Shown piece after piece: positions 1 to 9,182 of a DNA stretch of 64,000 nt (within the stretch, counting starts at the first letter, position 1; each line of letters begins with the position of its first letter). The notes beneath the pieces were generated by a model. The model was not told the origin of the DNA, made no database searches, and saw nothing but the letters and a program-made list of their open reading frames with translations. The position numbers were made by a program, and so were the translations under genes. The stretch lies in NCBI RefSeq assembly GCF_007745175.1, contig NZ_CP036271.1:2495227-2559226 (forward strand). Direction: 5' to 3'. The DNA comes from Caulifigura coniformis (lineage in GTDB: Bacteria; Planctomycetota; Planctomycetia; Planctomycetales; Planctomycetaceae).

Positions 1-135
1 ATTACGAACCGTCATACAGCCGCTCCCTGGCAAATGGCCCGCACGGCCGTCGGATTGGACCTGTTCACCAAAGTCCATACGATCGGTCAGCACGGCGTCG
101 ACCGTTTTATCGTCGGCCCGGCGGACGATCTGTGA
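1..135 (+). CDS. 3' end of an unrecognised gene (partial)
   Basis: Frame 1 is open from the first base to a TGA at 133-135, giving 44 residues that end in FIVGPADDL. The gene starts upstream of the window, so only the C-terminus is visible. It contains a short alternation of hydrophobic and polar residues (TAVGLDLFTKVHTIG) but I do not recognise a family. It ends about 105 bases before the sppA ATG and is on the same strand, so co-transcription is possible. It could also be chance open frame, although its continuity to the window edge and GC-rich third positions favour a real gene. Confidence 0.45.
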   Translation: MTNRHTAAPWQMARTAVGLDLFTKVHTIGQHGVDRFIVGPADDL

Positions 136-240
136 CGGCTCTAAGGGCCGAAGCGATTGTTTTCCCTTGCAAGAATCGTCGCTGACCGTGCTTACGGCTT
201 TGTCGGCAAGCTCACCGCGACTTACCAGGATTGCCATTTG

Positions 241-1263
241 ATGCCGGAAGCCCCTCCGTATTACGTCCCTCCGCCCCCTCCGCCAGCCCCTCCGCGATCC
301 CGCAAATGGCTGGTCCGGCTGCTCGTATTCCTTTTGCTGCTCTCACTTCTGGCGAATTTCGCCCAGTCCGTGGCCTTCCAGGAATACGCCTCCGGAGAGA
401 AGCCCTACGAAAAGTTCCACTCGGGAGAATTGATCGCCACCGACAAGATCGCACGGCTGGAAATCAGCGGCGTCATCATGCCGCCGTCCACCGACCGCTG
501 GCTGAAGGCGATCAAGAAAATCTCGGAAGACGATGCGGTCAAAGGGGTCGTCCTCATCATCGATAGCCCGGGCGGACTCGTGGCCGACAGCCACCAGATC
601 TACCACCGCCTCCAGAAGCTCGCCGAGAAGAAGCCCATTGTCGTCTCGATGAAGCGGCTCGCCGCCTCGGGCGGCTACTACGTCGCGATGGGAGCCGGAC
701 CGAAAGCGAAGCTCTTCGTCGAGCCCACCACCTGGGTCGGCTCGATCGGCGTGATCGTTCCGCGCTACGACGTCTCCGACTTCGCAAAGCAGTGGGGCAT
801 CAAGTCCGAACCGCTCGTGACCGGCCCGCTCAAGAATACTCTCGATCCCCTCAACCCCATGAAGCCGGAAGAGGAAGCGGTCTGGAAAGCGATCATCGAC
901 GACGCATTCGCACGGTTCGTCAACGTCATCGACACCGGCCGCGCCAGGTTGGATGACGCGGCGATCCGCAAACTCGCCACGGGGCAGATCTACACCGCAC
1001 AGCAGGGGCTCGAGAACGGGTTGGTCGACGTCATCGGCTACGACGACGACGCCACCGAAGACCTCAAGACGCAGCTGGGACTCAAGTCCGCCCGGATCGT
1101 CGAATACCAGTTCCCCACCGGGCTCTTCGATGTGCTGAGCGCCAGCAGCGAGTCCGCCGCCTCGTCTTCCGCGGCCATCGATCCCCTGAAGCGGCTGTTT
1201 GAAGCCAACGTCCCGCGCGCCATGTACCTGTTCGGCTGGCGTCCCGGCATGGCCCAGGAGTAG
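241..1263 (+). CDS. sppA: Signal peptide peptidase SppA (S49 serine protease)
   Basis: This is a membrane-anchored S49 peptidase that degrades cleaved signal peptides and other membrane-embedded fragments. From ATG 241 the protein is 340 residues. It opens with a Pro-rich cytoplasmic stretch (YYVPPPPPPAPP), then one membrane anchor at about residues 22-45, then the S49 domain. The Ser-Lys dyad is visible: Ser143 in LAASGGYYVA and Lys198 in TGPLKNTLDP, spaced much like the Bacillus SppA dyad. A TTG at 157 is in frame, but it would add an N-terminus unlike the family, so ATG 241 is preferred. The single-domain length matches the short SppA class rather than the 67-kDa E. coli form. gatC follows after 8 bases on the same strand. 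Confidence 0.93.
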   Translation: MPEAPPYYVPPPPPPAPPRSRKWLVRLLVFLLLLSLLANFAQSVAFQEYASGEKPYEKFHSGELIATDKIARLEISGVIMPPSTDRWLKAIKKISEDDAVKGVVLIIDSPGGLVADSHQIYHRLQKLAEKKPIVVSMKRLAASGGYYVAMGAGPKAKLFVEPTTWVGSIGVIVPRYDVSDFAKQWGIKSEPLVTGPLKNTLDPLNPMKPEEEAVWKAIIDDAFARFVNVIDTGRARLDDAAIRKLATGQIYTAQQGLENGLVDVIGYDDDATEDLKTQLGLKSARIVEYQFPTGLFDVLSASSESAASSSAAIDPLKRLFEANVPRAMYLFGWRPGMAQE

Positions 1264-1271
1264 AAGCAGAC

Positions 1272-1571
1272 ATGTCCGATGAACTCACCCCCGATGTCGT
1301 CCGGCGAGTCGCCCGGCTCAGCCGGCTGAAACTCGACGAACCTCAGGTCGCGAAGCTCGCAAACGAGCTGTCGAAAGTGCTGCACTACGTCGACCAGCTC
1401 AACGAGCTCGACGTCTCGAACGTCGAACCGATGGCCCACGCCATCGAGCTGACGAACGTGTTCCGCGCCGACGATCCCCGGCCATCGCTTCCCCGCGAAG
1501 CCGCCCTCTCCAACGCCCCCAGGTCCGACGGAAAGTACTTCCTCGTCCCGCCGATCCTGGATGAGAAGTGA
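1272..1571 (+). CDS. gatC: Asp/Glu-tRNA amidotransferase subunit C
   Basis: GatC is the small subunit of the GatCAB complex, which converts misacylated Glu-tRNA(Gln) or Asp-tRNA(Asn) into the correctly amidated forms in the cytoplasm. The 99-residue product has the usual family length and features: an N-terminal helix with VARLSRLKLDE, a central LNELDVSNVEPM segment, and the C-terminal LVPPILDEK ending. The gene starts 8 bases after sppA and is followed by gatA after a 200-base gap, so a gatCA unit is likely. gatB is not in this window. Confidence 0.95.
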   Translation: MSDELTPDVVRRVARLSRLKLDEPQVAKLANELSKVLHYVDQLNELDVSNVEPMAHAIELTNVFRADDPRPSLPREAALSNAPRSDGKYFLVPPILDEK

Positions 1572-1712
1572 CCTTGTGGAGCTTTTCAGAGAATGAACTG
1601 CGAATGTCGTTCTTCGAAGCAGGGCGCCCTTCTCTGATCAACTCCTGGCAGGGACATCACCCTCGAGTCGAAGCCACGGTTCATTCTCGCTGAGGCCCCG
1701 TCCTCTGTTTTT

Positions 1713-1739
1713 ATCCGTCTCATCCGTCTGATCCGTGGT
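1713..1739. repeat. Three tandem 9-mers in the gatC-gatA gap
   Basis: ATCCGTCTC, ATCCGTCTG and ATCCGTGGT follow each other directly inside the 200-base gap between gatC and gatA. The first two differ at one position and the third keeps ATCCGT. The sequence is followed by a T-rich tract (TTCTCTTTTTTCTGAC) and the gatA ATG. No gene is visible in the gap. It may be a degenerate dispersed repeat or a spacer; function unknown. Confidence 0.6.
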
Positions 1740-1771
1740 TCTCTTTTTTCTGACGAATTGTTCGTGGCTCC

Positions 1772-3220
1772 ATGACGTCTGACCTGATCTCCCAACTGAC
1801 CTCCGGCGCGCTCACCTCCGTGGCTCTCACAGAGCGCTGCCTGGCCCTGATCGCCCAGCGCGATGGAGCGATCGGCGCATTCCTGCATGTCGACCGCGAA
1901 GACGCCCTGAAGCAGGCCGCCGAGGTCGATGCGCGCCGCGGCCGCGGCGAAGCCCTCGGCCCCCTCGCCGGCATCCCCATCGCCATCAAGGACGTCCTCT
2001 GCCAGACCGGCCAACCGACCACCTGCGCCAGCCGCATGCTGAAGTCGTTTGTCCCTCCCTACGACGCACACGCGGTTACGAAGCTGAAACAGGCCGGGGC
2101 CGTCCTCCTCGGCCGGGCGAACATGGACGAGTTCGCCATGGGCTCGTCCTGCGAGAACTCGGCCTACAAGGTCACGCGCAATCCCTGGAACCTCGACCGC
2201 ACCCCGGGTGGCTCCAGCGGCGGCTCCGCTGCAGCCGTCGCCGGAGGAATGACGCCCCTCTCGCTGGGAACCGACACCGGGGGCTCGATCCGCCAGCCCG
2301 CCTCCTTCTGCGGCGTCGTCGGCATGAAACCGACCTATGGCCGTGTCTCCCGCTATGGCCTCGTCGCGTACGCCAGTTCACTCGACCAGATCGGACCATT
2401 TGCCCCCGATGTGTTCGGCGCGGCGGCCCTCCTGGAAGCGATCGAGGGGCACGACCCGCGCGACTCCACTTCCGTGAACCGCCCCGCGCAAGGCTACACG
2501 AAAACTCTCGAACAGCCCCTGGCCGGCCTGCGCGTCGGCGTCGTGCGGGAGCACTTTGTCGAAGGCCTCGACGCCGACGTCGCCGGAGCAACGCGCCAGG
2601 CGATCGACGTCTACAAGTCGCTCGGCGCCACCGTCGTCGACATCTCGCTCCCTCACTCGAAGTACTGCATCGCCGCCTACTACCTGATCGCGTCGTGCGA
2701 GGCGTCGAGCAATCTCGCGCGGTACGACGGAGTCCACTACGGCCACCGCGCGGCGAACTTCGACGGCATGATCGACATGTACGCCGCATCCCGCGGCGAA
2801 GGCTTCGGCGAAGAAGTCAAGCGGCGCATCATGCTCGGTACGTTCGCGCTCTCCTCCGGTTACTACGAGGCCTACTACCTCAAGGCCCTCAAGGTCCGTC
2901 GACTGATCCGGCAGGATTTCGACAAGGCGTTCGAGCAGGTCGACCTCATCGTCTCGCCCGTCTCCCCGACGCCCGCCTTTCCCCTCGGCTCCCTGACGAC
3001 CGACCCGCTGGCGATGTACCTCATGGACATCTACACCATCAGCGCCAACCTCGCCGGTCTCCCGGGAATCTCCATCCCCTGCGGCTTCAGCAGCGACGGA
3101 CTGCCAATCGGCCTGCAGCTTCAGGCCCCCCCGTTCGAGGAAGAACGGCTGTTGCGCGCCGCGCGCATGTACGAAAAAGCCACCAGCTGGACGCGCCTCG
3201 CGCCGACGCCCGCCGCGTGA
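1772..3220 (+). CDS. gatA: Asp/Glu-tRNA amidotransferase subunit A
   Basis: GatA is the amidase subunit that hydrolyses glutamine and supplies ammonia for tRNA-dependent amidation. The 482-residue product is full length for the family. The amidase-signature triad is present: Lys73 in IAIKDVLC, cis-Ser148 in the GGSSGGS loop, and nucleophile Ser172 in [11 protein letters not shown]. The C-terminal half carries the usual SPTPAFPLG and ISIPCGF stretches. The start is the ATG just after a T-rich spacer; no strong ribosome-binding site is seen. It lies downstream of gatC on the same strand, with no gatB beside it. Confidence 0.96.
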   Translation: MTSDLISQLTSGALTSVALTERCLALIAQRDGAIGAFLHVDREDALKQAAEVDARRGRGEALGPLAGIPIAIKDVLCQTGQPTTCASRMLKSFVPPYDAHAVTKLKQAGAVLLGRANMDEFAMGSSCENSAYKVTRNPWNLDRTPGGSSGGSAAAVAGGMTPLSLGTDTGGSIRQPASFCGVVGMKPTYGRVSRYGLVAYASSLDQIGPFAPDVFGAAALLEAIEGHDPRDSTSVNRPAQGYTKTLEQPLAGLRVGVVREHFVEGLDADVAGATRQAIDVYKSLGATVVDISLPHSKYCIAAYYLIASCEASSNLARYDGVHYGHRAANFDGMIDMYAASRGEGFGEEVKRRIMLGTFALSSGYYEAYYLKALKVRRLIRQDFDKAFEQVDLIVSPVSPTPAFPLGSLTTDPLAMYLMDIYTISANLAGLPGISIPCGFSSDGLPIGLQLQAPPFEEERLLRAARMYEKATSWTRLAPTPAA

Positions 3221-3228
3221 ACTTCGCG

Positions 3229-3624
3229 TTACGGAAGCCGCTCCTCACCGCCGCTGCGTTTCAGCGCGACGCGGATTTTCTCTGCCGTCTCGGGCGACCG
3301 CAGTGCCCCCTTCCCGAATCCCGGCAATGCCCCCTTGGCGACCGCCTCCGCCTGCGCGTCCGCTTTGTCGCTGACGAGCATCACGGGAACGCCAGGAGCC
3401 TGCGCCTGCAGTTCTTCGAGCAGCGCGACGCCTGACGAACCATCCATGTCCAGCCGGCGGTTCACCAGCACGAGGTCATATTTCTCGGAGGCCACCCGGC
3501 TCAGCGCATCCCGCGCACTGTCGACGCTGTCGACCTCCGCTGAGTGATCCTGCTCGAAAAAACGCTCGAGCGAGGCGCTGTCGAAGCCACACTGGCCCAC
3601 ACTGAGCACGCGGGAAGAAGCCAT
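3229..3624 (-). CDS. Receiver-like (pseudo-receiver) protein
   Basis: The 131-residue product has the length and strand pattern of a response-regulator receiver domain with no output domain. The segment YDLVLVNRRLDMDGSSG aligns with the phosphoacceptor loop, but the position of the phosphorylated Asp is Asn55. The N-terminal acidic pair is also missing (VLSVGQCGFD in its place). A Lys occurs in PGFGKGAL near the usual conserved Lys. These changes suggest a receiver fold that cannot be phosphorylated in the standard way, perhaps a binding or adaptor module. It ends 8 bases from gatA in convergent orientation. No histidine kinase is nearby. Confidence 0.7.
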   Translation of the reverse strand: MASSRVLSVGQCGFDSASLERFFEQDHSAEVDSVDSARDALSRVASEKYDLVLVNRRLDMDGSSGVALLEELQAQAPGVPVMLVSDKADAQAEAVAKGALPGFGKGALRSPETAEKIRVALKRSGGEERLP

Positions 3625-3814
3625 TTCACGAATCCCAGTACCTGCGACACGGGCCGATCGATTCGCGATTCGACACGGACGCTCCGTCCACGAAGTTCCC
3701 TCACCGCGCCCTGGCGGACGCTCGGCCTGATGGTAAACCGAAGCGCCCCACTCGCAAGGGGGGATGCGGCCCGCCAATTGCTCTGCCTTCGCGAATCCGA
3801 AGGAGAAAATCGCG

Positions 3815-5332
3815 ATGTTGCTGCTGGTCACAGGGGGAACCGGCGTCGTCGGACGCGGAGTGATCCCCGAATTGCTCGCCGCCGGACACCAGGTACGGTT
3901 GCTGTCGAGACACGCCGAAGAGCAGGCCGCAGAATGGCCCGCCGGTGTGGAGTGCCTCAACGGCGATGTCACGGACCCGGCCTCCCTCGATGAAGCGGCC
4001 CGTGGCTGCGACGTCGTGATCCACGTCACCGGCATCGTCGATGAGAAGCCGCCGGAGATCACTTTCGAACGGGTCAACGTGGAAGGAACGCGCCACGTTC
4101 TCGAGGCGTCCAGCCGGGCCGGCGTGAAACGCTTCGTGTTCATCTCCTCGCTCGGAGCCGATCGCGGGACGTCCCCCTATCACCGATCGAAGATCGAGGC
4201 CGAACAGCTCGTTTCCAGGTTCCCGCGGGAGTGGGTGATCCTGCGTCCGGGCCACGTCTTCGGCCCCGGCGACGAGATGATTTCGATGGTCCTCAAGATG
4301 GTGAGGACGTCGCCCGTCGTTCCCGAGATCGGCCTGGGACAGCATCGCTTCCAGCCGCTGTGGTTCAAGGATTTCGGCAAGGCCGTCGCGAAGTGCGTGA
4401 CGCGCCCCGAGCTTTCCAGGCAAATCCTCGAAGTCGCCGGCGCCGAAGTGATCACCGTGTCCGAGCTTCTCCACACGCTGTCCGAACTGACCGATCGACC
4501 GGCGCTCCCGCTGCCGCTTCCCGCGTTCCTTGTGAAGAGCACGCTCTGGGCCTTCGAACGCGGCCGCCGGTTCCTCCCAGGCCAGGCGGAGCTCCCATTG
4601 AACGAATCCAAGCTGACGATGCTCGTCGAAGAGAACATGATCGCCGAAGGCGGGCCCAACGCCCTCGTCGACACGCTCGGCATCCCGCCGACTCCACTCG
4701 CCGATGCCCTCCGCGAACTGGCCGACACGCTGCTTGAGAACCCGCTGCACACCGGTGTCGGCCGACTGGAACACAAGCAGTTCTGGATCGACCTCGCGGA
4801 CGCCGCCGTCGACGCCGAAGGGCTGATGACGTTGTTCAAGACCCGTATCAACGAGGTGATGCCCATCGATTTCAGTGCCGAGCCCGGCGCACCGCAGCAG
4901 GTGGAGAACGGCGCGACCCTCTGCGCACACCTCCCCGGGCGGGGCAACATCCAGGTCCGCGTCCATCAATGCGATCCCGATCGGGTGACGTTCACGACCG
5001 TCGAAGGGCATCCGCTCGCCGGCGTCGTCAGCTTCTTCGCCGAAGGTCGCAGCCCCGGACTCCGTTTCACCGTCGAGACCATGGCCCGACCCGCCAACAC
5101 GCTCGACTGGATCGCCATCAACCTTGCCGGCCGCTGGTTTCAGGACCTCACCTGGCAGAACGTGGCCGCCAGAATGGGCGAACTCAGCGGAGGCCAGTCT
5201 CCAGACGGCGTCCAGACCAAGGCAAGGACCGTCGAAGGAGAAGAGGCCCGCCAGATCGAACAGTGGGCGGACGACTTCATCGCCACGCGGCGTCGCGAAA
5301 AGATGGAAGAAGAAATCGCCCTGAAGAACTGA
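3815..5332 (+). CDS. NAD(P)-binding SDR-family protein with C-terminal extra domain
   Basis: The 505-residue protein begins with a Rossmann fold: TGGTGVVGRG near residue 6 binds the dinucleotide. NVEGTRHVLEAS and SPYHRSKIEAEQ (Tyr-x-x-x-Lys pattern Y-HRSK) follow, as in atypical extended SDRs of the NmrA/NDUFA9 type, covering about residues 1-300. The C-terminal part from about residue 320 has GNIQVRVHQ and VTFTTVEGHPLAGVVSFF, resembling DUF1990-like domains; this second assignment is tentative. An ATG at 3815 gives a start directly before the nucleotide-binding motif; longer in-frame starts upstream look unlikely. The substrate cannot be read from sequence. Confidence 0.8.
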   Translation: MLLLVTGGTGVVGRGVIPELLAAGHQVRLLSRHAEEQAAEWPAGVECLNGDVTDPASLDEAARGCDVVIHVTGIVDEKPPEITFERVNVEGTRHVLEASSRAGVKRFVFISSLGADRGTSPYHRSKIEAEQLVSRFPREWVILRPGHVFGPGDEMISMVLKMVRTSPVVPEIGLGQHRFQPLWFKDFGKAVAKCVTRPELSRQILEVAGAEVITVSELLHTLSELTDRPALPLPLPAFLVKSTLWAFERGRRFLPGQAELPLNESKLTMLVEENMIAEGGPNALVDTLGIPPTPLADALRELADTLLENPLHTGVGRLEHKQFWIDLADAAVDAEGLMTLFKTRINEVMPIDFSAEPGAPQQVENGATLCAHLPGRGNIQVRVHQCDPDRVTFTTVEGHPLAGVVSFFAEGRSPGLRFTVETMARPANTLDWIAINLAGRWFQDLTWQNVAARMGELSGGQSPDGVQTKARTVEGEEARQIEQWADDFIATRRREKMEEEIALKN

Positions 5333-5377
5333 CGCGCCACGTCCCCGTTTCGAGCGAGCAGTCCTCAAGGCAGCGAC

Positions 5378-6286
5378 TCAACCGCGGCCGCGGCCAATCG
5401 CCCACCAGCCCAGGAACAGCCCCACGAGGATCGTGTCGATCACAATGATCGCGATCATCTCGGTCGATCGACTCGAGACGGCCGGCCGGCCATCGTTCGG
5501 AGTTTCAAACGTCGCGGTCGATCCGGTCAGGAAGTCCTTTGCGGCTTCGAGTGCATGATCGACCCGGCGCCGCGCCGACGCGTCCGACTCCTCCGTCAGC
5601 GTCCGCATCTCGCGCGTGGCGAACAGCATCTCCCGCCGCGCTAAAGCCGACTTCCTCGCTGCGGTCGACGATCCAGACACCGGCCGTTCGCGCAGCATCC
5701 GTTCCAGGTCGACCTGCATCGCTTCCATCTCGGCCGCCAGTTCCTCCGGCATCGGCTTCTGGTCGTTGTGAATCGCCTCCACCTGCCGCCACATCGCATC
5801 CAGACGGTGCAGACGAGTCGCATCGCTGGGCGACCAGGACACGAACCGGATCGCCAGCGTCGTGACAACCGCAACCGCTGCGACGATCGTCACCAGCATC
5901 CGTCCACGGCGACCGAGCCAGCCGGTCAGAGTCTCGAACGTCTGGACCACCAGCTGTACCAGCCCGCTGGCGAGTCCGCTGGCCATCTCCGACAGCCGCT
6001 CGAACACGCCGCGGAAACGGGACGCCTTCCCGGCAGACAAACTGGATTGCAGTCGGCGCGAGGCCGCGGTTTCAAGCAGCCGGGCCGCCGTCGCTGCGGG
6101 AGAATCACCGGCCGAGTTGAGAAACAGCTTCCGGATCTCGGACGCGGGAAGCCATTCCTCCGCTCCTTCAAGACGCACGGCATCCGAGTCGGCGAGCCGC
6201 TGTTTGAGGACAAGCGCTTCGAGTTCCTCGGTCACCAGCGGACCGCGGACGCGCTCGTTCGACCTCCAGTACCACAGTTCGCTCAT
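5378..6286 (-). CDS. GYF_2-domain membrane protein
   Basis: The 302-residue protein starts with a GYF_2 (DUF4339) domain: MSELWYWRSNERVRGPLVTEEL followed by acidic residues and EEWLPASEIRKLF, a module that usually reads protein-protein contacts. Two membrane segments are visible: LVTIVAAVAVVTTLAI near the middle and a C-terminal one (MIAIIVIDTILVGLFLGWW) followed by a short basic tail. The region between is polar with charged helices. ATG 6286 is preferred because it opens the GYF motif and has GAGGTGGA just upstream. It is convergent with the SDR gene and lies head-to-tail with the DUF1559 gene upstream of it. Function unknown. Confidence 0.75.
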   Translation of the reverse strand: MSELWYWRSNERVRGPLVTEELEALVLKQRLADSDAVRLEGAEEWLPASEIRKLFLNSAGDSPAATAARLLETAASRRLQSSLSAGKASRFRGVFERLSEMASGLASGLVQLVVQTFETLTGWLGRRGRMLVTIVAAVAVVTTLAIRFVSWSPSDATRLHRLDAMWRQVEAIHNDQKPMPEELAAEMEAMQVDLERMLRERPVSGSSTAARKSALARREMLFATREMRTLTEESDASARRRVDHALEAAKDFLTGSTATFETPNDGRPAVSSRSTEMIAIIVIDTILVGLFLGWWAIGRGRG

Positions 6287-6331
6287 TCCACCTCGGCCAC
6301 GCACCCCGCCAGAGCGGAACGGCGACTCCGC

Positions 6332-7240
6332 TCAGTACAGCTGCTCAGTTTCGTCGCCATCAATGCTGGCGGCCGCCTTGTAGGTGATCAGGTCGATCGT
6401 GTCCGACAGAAAACGGACGCCGCCGTCCCCCATCAGCACATGCGTCCCCCCCGGATGCTCGCTTCCCAGGGAGATGTCATTGAACCCGGCGCCGTTGTTG
6501 AAGAACGTCTGACCGATCGACGTCAGAACATTCTTGCATCCGCTCATCGGGTTGCCGTTCACGCCGCGAACCCACGTGCGATAGCTGTTGGCTTCCGACC
6601 ACGAAATCTCGCCGACGACGAACGTGTTCGATGCCCCGTCAGTGATATCCGCGGCCTTCTTGTTCGACTGGGCGCTCAACAGCCCCTGGTCGCCGAACGG
6701 ACCGAACCCCGGAACCAGCCGGTATTCCCCCCCGCCGGGCTTTTCACCGCGGGGTCCCATGATCCCGTAGTAGTGCGTCGTCCAGGGATACTGATCGTCG
6801 ACCTTGTCGAGCGATGTCTGGGAATGCTCGATATCGCCCGAAGGGCAGAGATATGCGTCAATGCGGGCCAGGCCGTGCGGATTCCCTTTGCCGTTGGGAG
6901 TCGCCGAGAAGTATTTGCCGTGGCCGAAATTGAACTGCGCGTACAGCGGGCCCTGATCCATCTGGGGCAGGATGAAGACATGCCAGCTCAACTCGTTCGA
7001 GAAGACCCCCCCCGGCGGAAAAGAGTTGTGGACATCGTGGTAGTTGTGCAGCGCCAGACCGATCTGCTTCAGATGGTTGGAACATTGCGTGCGCCGGGCC
7101 GCTTCCCGCGAATCGGCAACCGCGGGCAGGATCAGCGCCAGGATGATGCCGATGACCCCGATCGAGACCAGAAGTTCCAGGATGCTGAAGCCATCGCGCG
7201 ATCGAGACGGCCCTCGATCCTGATCCGGACGTGCATTCAT
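6332..7240 (-). CDS. DUF1559 family pseudopilin-like protein
   Basis: The 302-residue product has a type IV pilin-like N-terminus: a polar, basic leader, then GFSILELLVSIGVIGIILALILPAV, the hydrophobic helix used for membrane insertion and assembly, with cleavage expected after the Gly before Phe. It continues with [26 protein letters not shown], the hallmark of planctomycete DUF1559 (SBP_bac_10-like) proteins. The C-terminus has the GGTHVLMGDGGVRFLSDTID ending typical of the family. ATG 7240 is chosen over an in-frame TTG at 7249. The molecular role of DUF1559 proteins is not established; they are a large lineage-specific set. Confidence 0.9.
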   Translation of the reverse strand: MNARPDQDRGPSRSRDGFSILELLVSIGVIGIILALILPAVADSREAARRTQCSNHLKQIGLALHNYHDVHNSFPPGGVFSNELSWHVFILPQMDQGPLYAQFNFGHGKYFSATPNGKGNPHGLARIDAYLCPSGDIEHSQTSLDKVDDQYPWTTHYYGIMGPRGEKPGGGEYRLVPGFGPFGDQGLLSAQSNKKAADITDGASNTFVVGEISWSEANSYRTWVRGVNGNPMSGCKNVLTSIGQTFFNNGAGFNDISLGSEHPGGTHVLMGDGGVRFLSDTIDLITYKAAASIDGDETEQLY

Positions 7241-7257
7241 AACGGCCAATTTCTCAA

Positions 7258-7278
7258 GTCAGTAGTCAGTAACGAGTA
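7258..7278. repeat. Heptameric tandem repeat (GTCAGTA type)
   Basis: GTCAGTA occurs twice in direct succession and is followed by ACGAGTA, all in a 7-base register ending in GTA. It sits just upstream of the DUF1559 gene (minus strand) in the 320-base divergent gap that ends at the glutamate dehydrogenase ATG. Similar GTA-ending heptads occur at 13394-13414 (read on the minus strand) and 63939-63966. Nothing else in this gap was recognised apart from likely promoter DNA for the two divergent genes. Confidence 0.65.
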
Positions 7279-7560
7279 TTCTTCAGCTTAGCGTTCCCGG
7301 GAAAGGGACGGTAGGAGATTCACCGGCGGCCACGCCGCTCCCGCAGCGAAGTGCGGCCGGATCCTCACATCGGTCTACAGTCGAAAGCCGGTCCGCACAA
7401 ACATCCCGATTCCACAGCCCCGGCAAAGAGGGCAAACCCTCCCGATAAGCCGGAACTCAGGTTCCGATGCGCATCCGAACTCGCGGTTGACGCACTCCGC
7501 CGAAACACGTTCTCCTTCCACTCGAATCCTGCCCGCTGCACACATGGGAGCCCGCCTGCG

Positions 7561-8790
7561 ATGAGCGCCGCCGACGATGCACAACGCTATTTCGACCATG
7601 CTGCCGAGGTGATGGGGCTCTCGGCCAACATGCGCAAGCTGCTCTCGACGCCCCTCCGCGAAGTGCGAGTCCAGGTCGCCGTCGAGATGGATGACGGACA
7701 GGTGCAGACCTACATCGGCTACCGCATCCAGCACGACAAGGCCCGCGGGCCGATGAAGGGCGGACTCCGCTTCCATCCCGAAGTCGACACGGGCGAAGTC
7801 TTCGCGCTCGCCAGCCTGATGACCTGGAAAACCGCGGTCGTCAATCTCCCTTACGGCGGCGCGAAGGGAGGCATCGCCATCGACCCGAAGAAGCTCAGCC
7901 AGGGCGAACTCGAACGAATCACCCGGAAATTCGTCGACGAAATCCACGACGTCATCGGCCCCGATAAAGACATCCCCGCCCCCGACATGGGAACCAATGC
8001 CCAGGTCATGGCCTGGATCATGAACCAGTACGAAAAGTACCACGGCTTCAGCCCCGCCTGCGTCACCGGAAAGCCGGTCGACCTCCATGGCGCGGAAGGT
8101 CGCGAAGAAGCGACCGGTCGCGGAGTCGGCATCATCGCCCGCTGCCTCGCCGGGCGGCTCAAGAAACCGATCACCGGCATGACCGTCGCCCTGCAGGGCT
8201 TCGGAAACGTCGGAAGCTTCTGCGCCAGGTTCCTCCACGAAATGGGAGCGAAGGTCGTCGCGGTCTCCGATGCCTTCGGCGGAGTCCGGAACAGAAACGG
8301 GCTGAATATCCCGAAACTGCTCGAGTACAGCGCCACCAACGGCAAGGTCTCAGGCTTCCCCGAATCCGACGAGATCTCGAACCCCGAACTGCTCGCCCTC
8401 GACGTCGACATCCTGATCCCGGCCGCGCTCGGGGGAGTGCTCCACAAGGGAAACGCCGCGGACGTCCGCGCCAAGGCCATCATCGAGGCAGCCAACGGCC
8501 CCACCACTCCCGAAGCGGATGAGATCTTCGAGAAGAAGGAGATCATCGTTGTCCCCGACATCCTCGCCAACGCCGGCGGCGTTACCGTGAGCTACTTCGA
8601 ATGGGTCCAGAACCGCCAGTACTTCAAGTGGAAGCTGGACCAGGTTCGCGAACAGCTCGAAAACGTCATGTCCGAAAGCTTCGATCGCGTCTGGAGCGTC
8701 GCCGAGGAAAAGAAGGTTCACCTGAGAACCGCGGCCTACATCCTCGGAATCGGCCGAGTCGGCCGCGCCACCGTCACCGGCGGTATCTGA
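7561..8790 (+). CDS. Glu/Leu/Phe/Val dehydrogenase (glutamate dehydrogenase type)
   Basis: The 409-residue enzyme interconverts glutamate and 2-oxoglutarate plus ammonium with NAD(P). The substrate and catalytic residues are visible: Lys66 in [13 protein letters not shown], Lys90 in LMTWKTAV and Lys102 in [22 protein letters not shown] follows, and the nucleotide-binding fold has [10 protein letters not shown] in the second half. The late [16 protein letters not shown] motif is standard for the family. ATG 7561 has GGGAG upstream and yields the normal length of about 410 residues. It is likely a single-gene unit: upstream is divergent and downstream is a hairpin-rich gap. Confidence 0.95.
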   Translation: MSAADDAQRYFDHAAEVMGLSANMRKLLSTPLREVRVQVAVEMDDGQVQTYIGYRIQHDKARGPMKGGLRFHPEVDTGEVFALASLMTWKTAVVNLPYGGAKGGIAIDPKKLSQGELERITRKFVDEIHDVIGPDKDIPAPDMGTNAQVMAWIMNQYEKYHGFSPACVTGKPVDLHGAEGREEATGRGVGIIARCLAGRLKKPITGMTVALQGFGNVGSFCARFLHEMGAKVVAVSDAFGGVRNRNGLNIPKLLEYSATNGKVSGFPESDEISNPELLALDVDILIPAALGGVLHKGNAADVRAKAIIEAANGPTTPEADEIFEKKEIIVVPDILANAGGVTVSYFEWVQNRQYFKWKLDQVREQLENVMSESFDRVWSVAEEKKVHLRTAAYILGIGRVGRATVTGGI

Positions 8791-8809
8791 CCCACGCCAC
8801 AAGCCGTAG

Positions 8810-8826
8810 GGCCGGCTATGCCGGCC
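8810..8826. terminator. Perfect GC hairpin after glutamate dehydrogenase
   Basis: GGCCGGC (8810-8816) and GCCGGCC (8820-8826) pair perfectly around a TAT loop, 19 bases after the dehydrogenase stop. There is no T-run, so it is a terminator-like or repeat-type hairpin rather than a classic intrinsic terminator. A second element, the 12-bp palindrome CCGGCATGCCGG, lies at 8873-8884. Confidence 0.5.
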
Positions 8827-8872
8827 GTCTTCCACGAGTTGCGCCCAGATTCATTCCTGGTGCAAAGCCGCC

Positions 8873-8884
8873 CCGGCATGCCGG
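8873..8884. repeat. 12-bp perfect palindrome
   Basis: CCGGCATGCCGG is its own reverse complement. It shares the GCCGGC core of the hairpin at 8810-8826 and lies between glutamate dehydrogenase and the Lys-rich gene. The pair may be two copies of one degenerate intergenic element. Confidence 0.45.
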
Positions 8885-8928
8885 CTGCTTAACGAATTCG
8901 GAACACGAATTCGCCCCGGGAGCCCTTC

Positions 8929-9159
8929 ATGGCTGTTCGCAAGTCGTCCACCAAGTCGTCCGGTCGCTCAGGGAAGAAGGCCGGCGGCGCGAAGCCCAGG
9001 AACTCACTCGTCGAAAACATCAATCGCCAGAAGAAAGCCGGGAAGAGCCGCTCCAAGAAGGATTCGACAATCTCCGCCGAGTCCTATAGCCAGATGCAGC
9101 AGGGCTGGCCCAAGTCAAAAAAACGGAAGGCCAAGGCGAAGGCGAAGGCGAAGAAGTAG
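8929..9159 (+). CDS. Small Lys/Arg-rich basic protein
   Basis: The 76-residue product is extremely basic: MAVRKSSTKSSGRSGKKAGG at the start and a KSKKRKAKAKAKAKK tail. Only a short central part (NSLVENINRQKKAG, then SAESYSQMQQGWPK) has non-basic character. The composition and tail resemble histone-H1-like or ribosome/DNA-associated small proteins, but no specific family is recognised. The tail is encoded by a repetitive AAGGCGAAGGCG tract, so length variation by slippage is plausible. It is flanked upstream and downstream by intergenic hairpins and is probably transcribed alone. Confidence 0.65.
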   Translation: MAVRKSSTKSSGRSGKKAGGAKPRNSLVENINRQKKAGKSRSKKDSTISAESYSQMQQGWPKSKKRKAKAKAKAKK

Positions 9160-9182
9160 CGGACACGCACAGCCCAGGGGTG

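Noticed and set aside
157..240. TTG 157 as the sppA start
   Set aside because: The added residues are unlike SppA N-termini; ATG 241 places the Pro-rich leader and anchor as expected.
3701..5368. 555-residue open frame on the minus strand across the SDR gene
   Set aside because: It is the antisense shadow of a gene with clear Rossmann motifs; high GC leaves opposite frames open. It has no recognisable domain.
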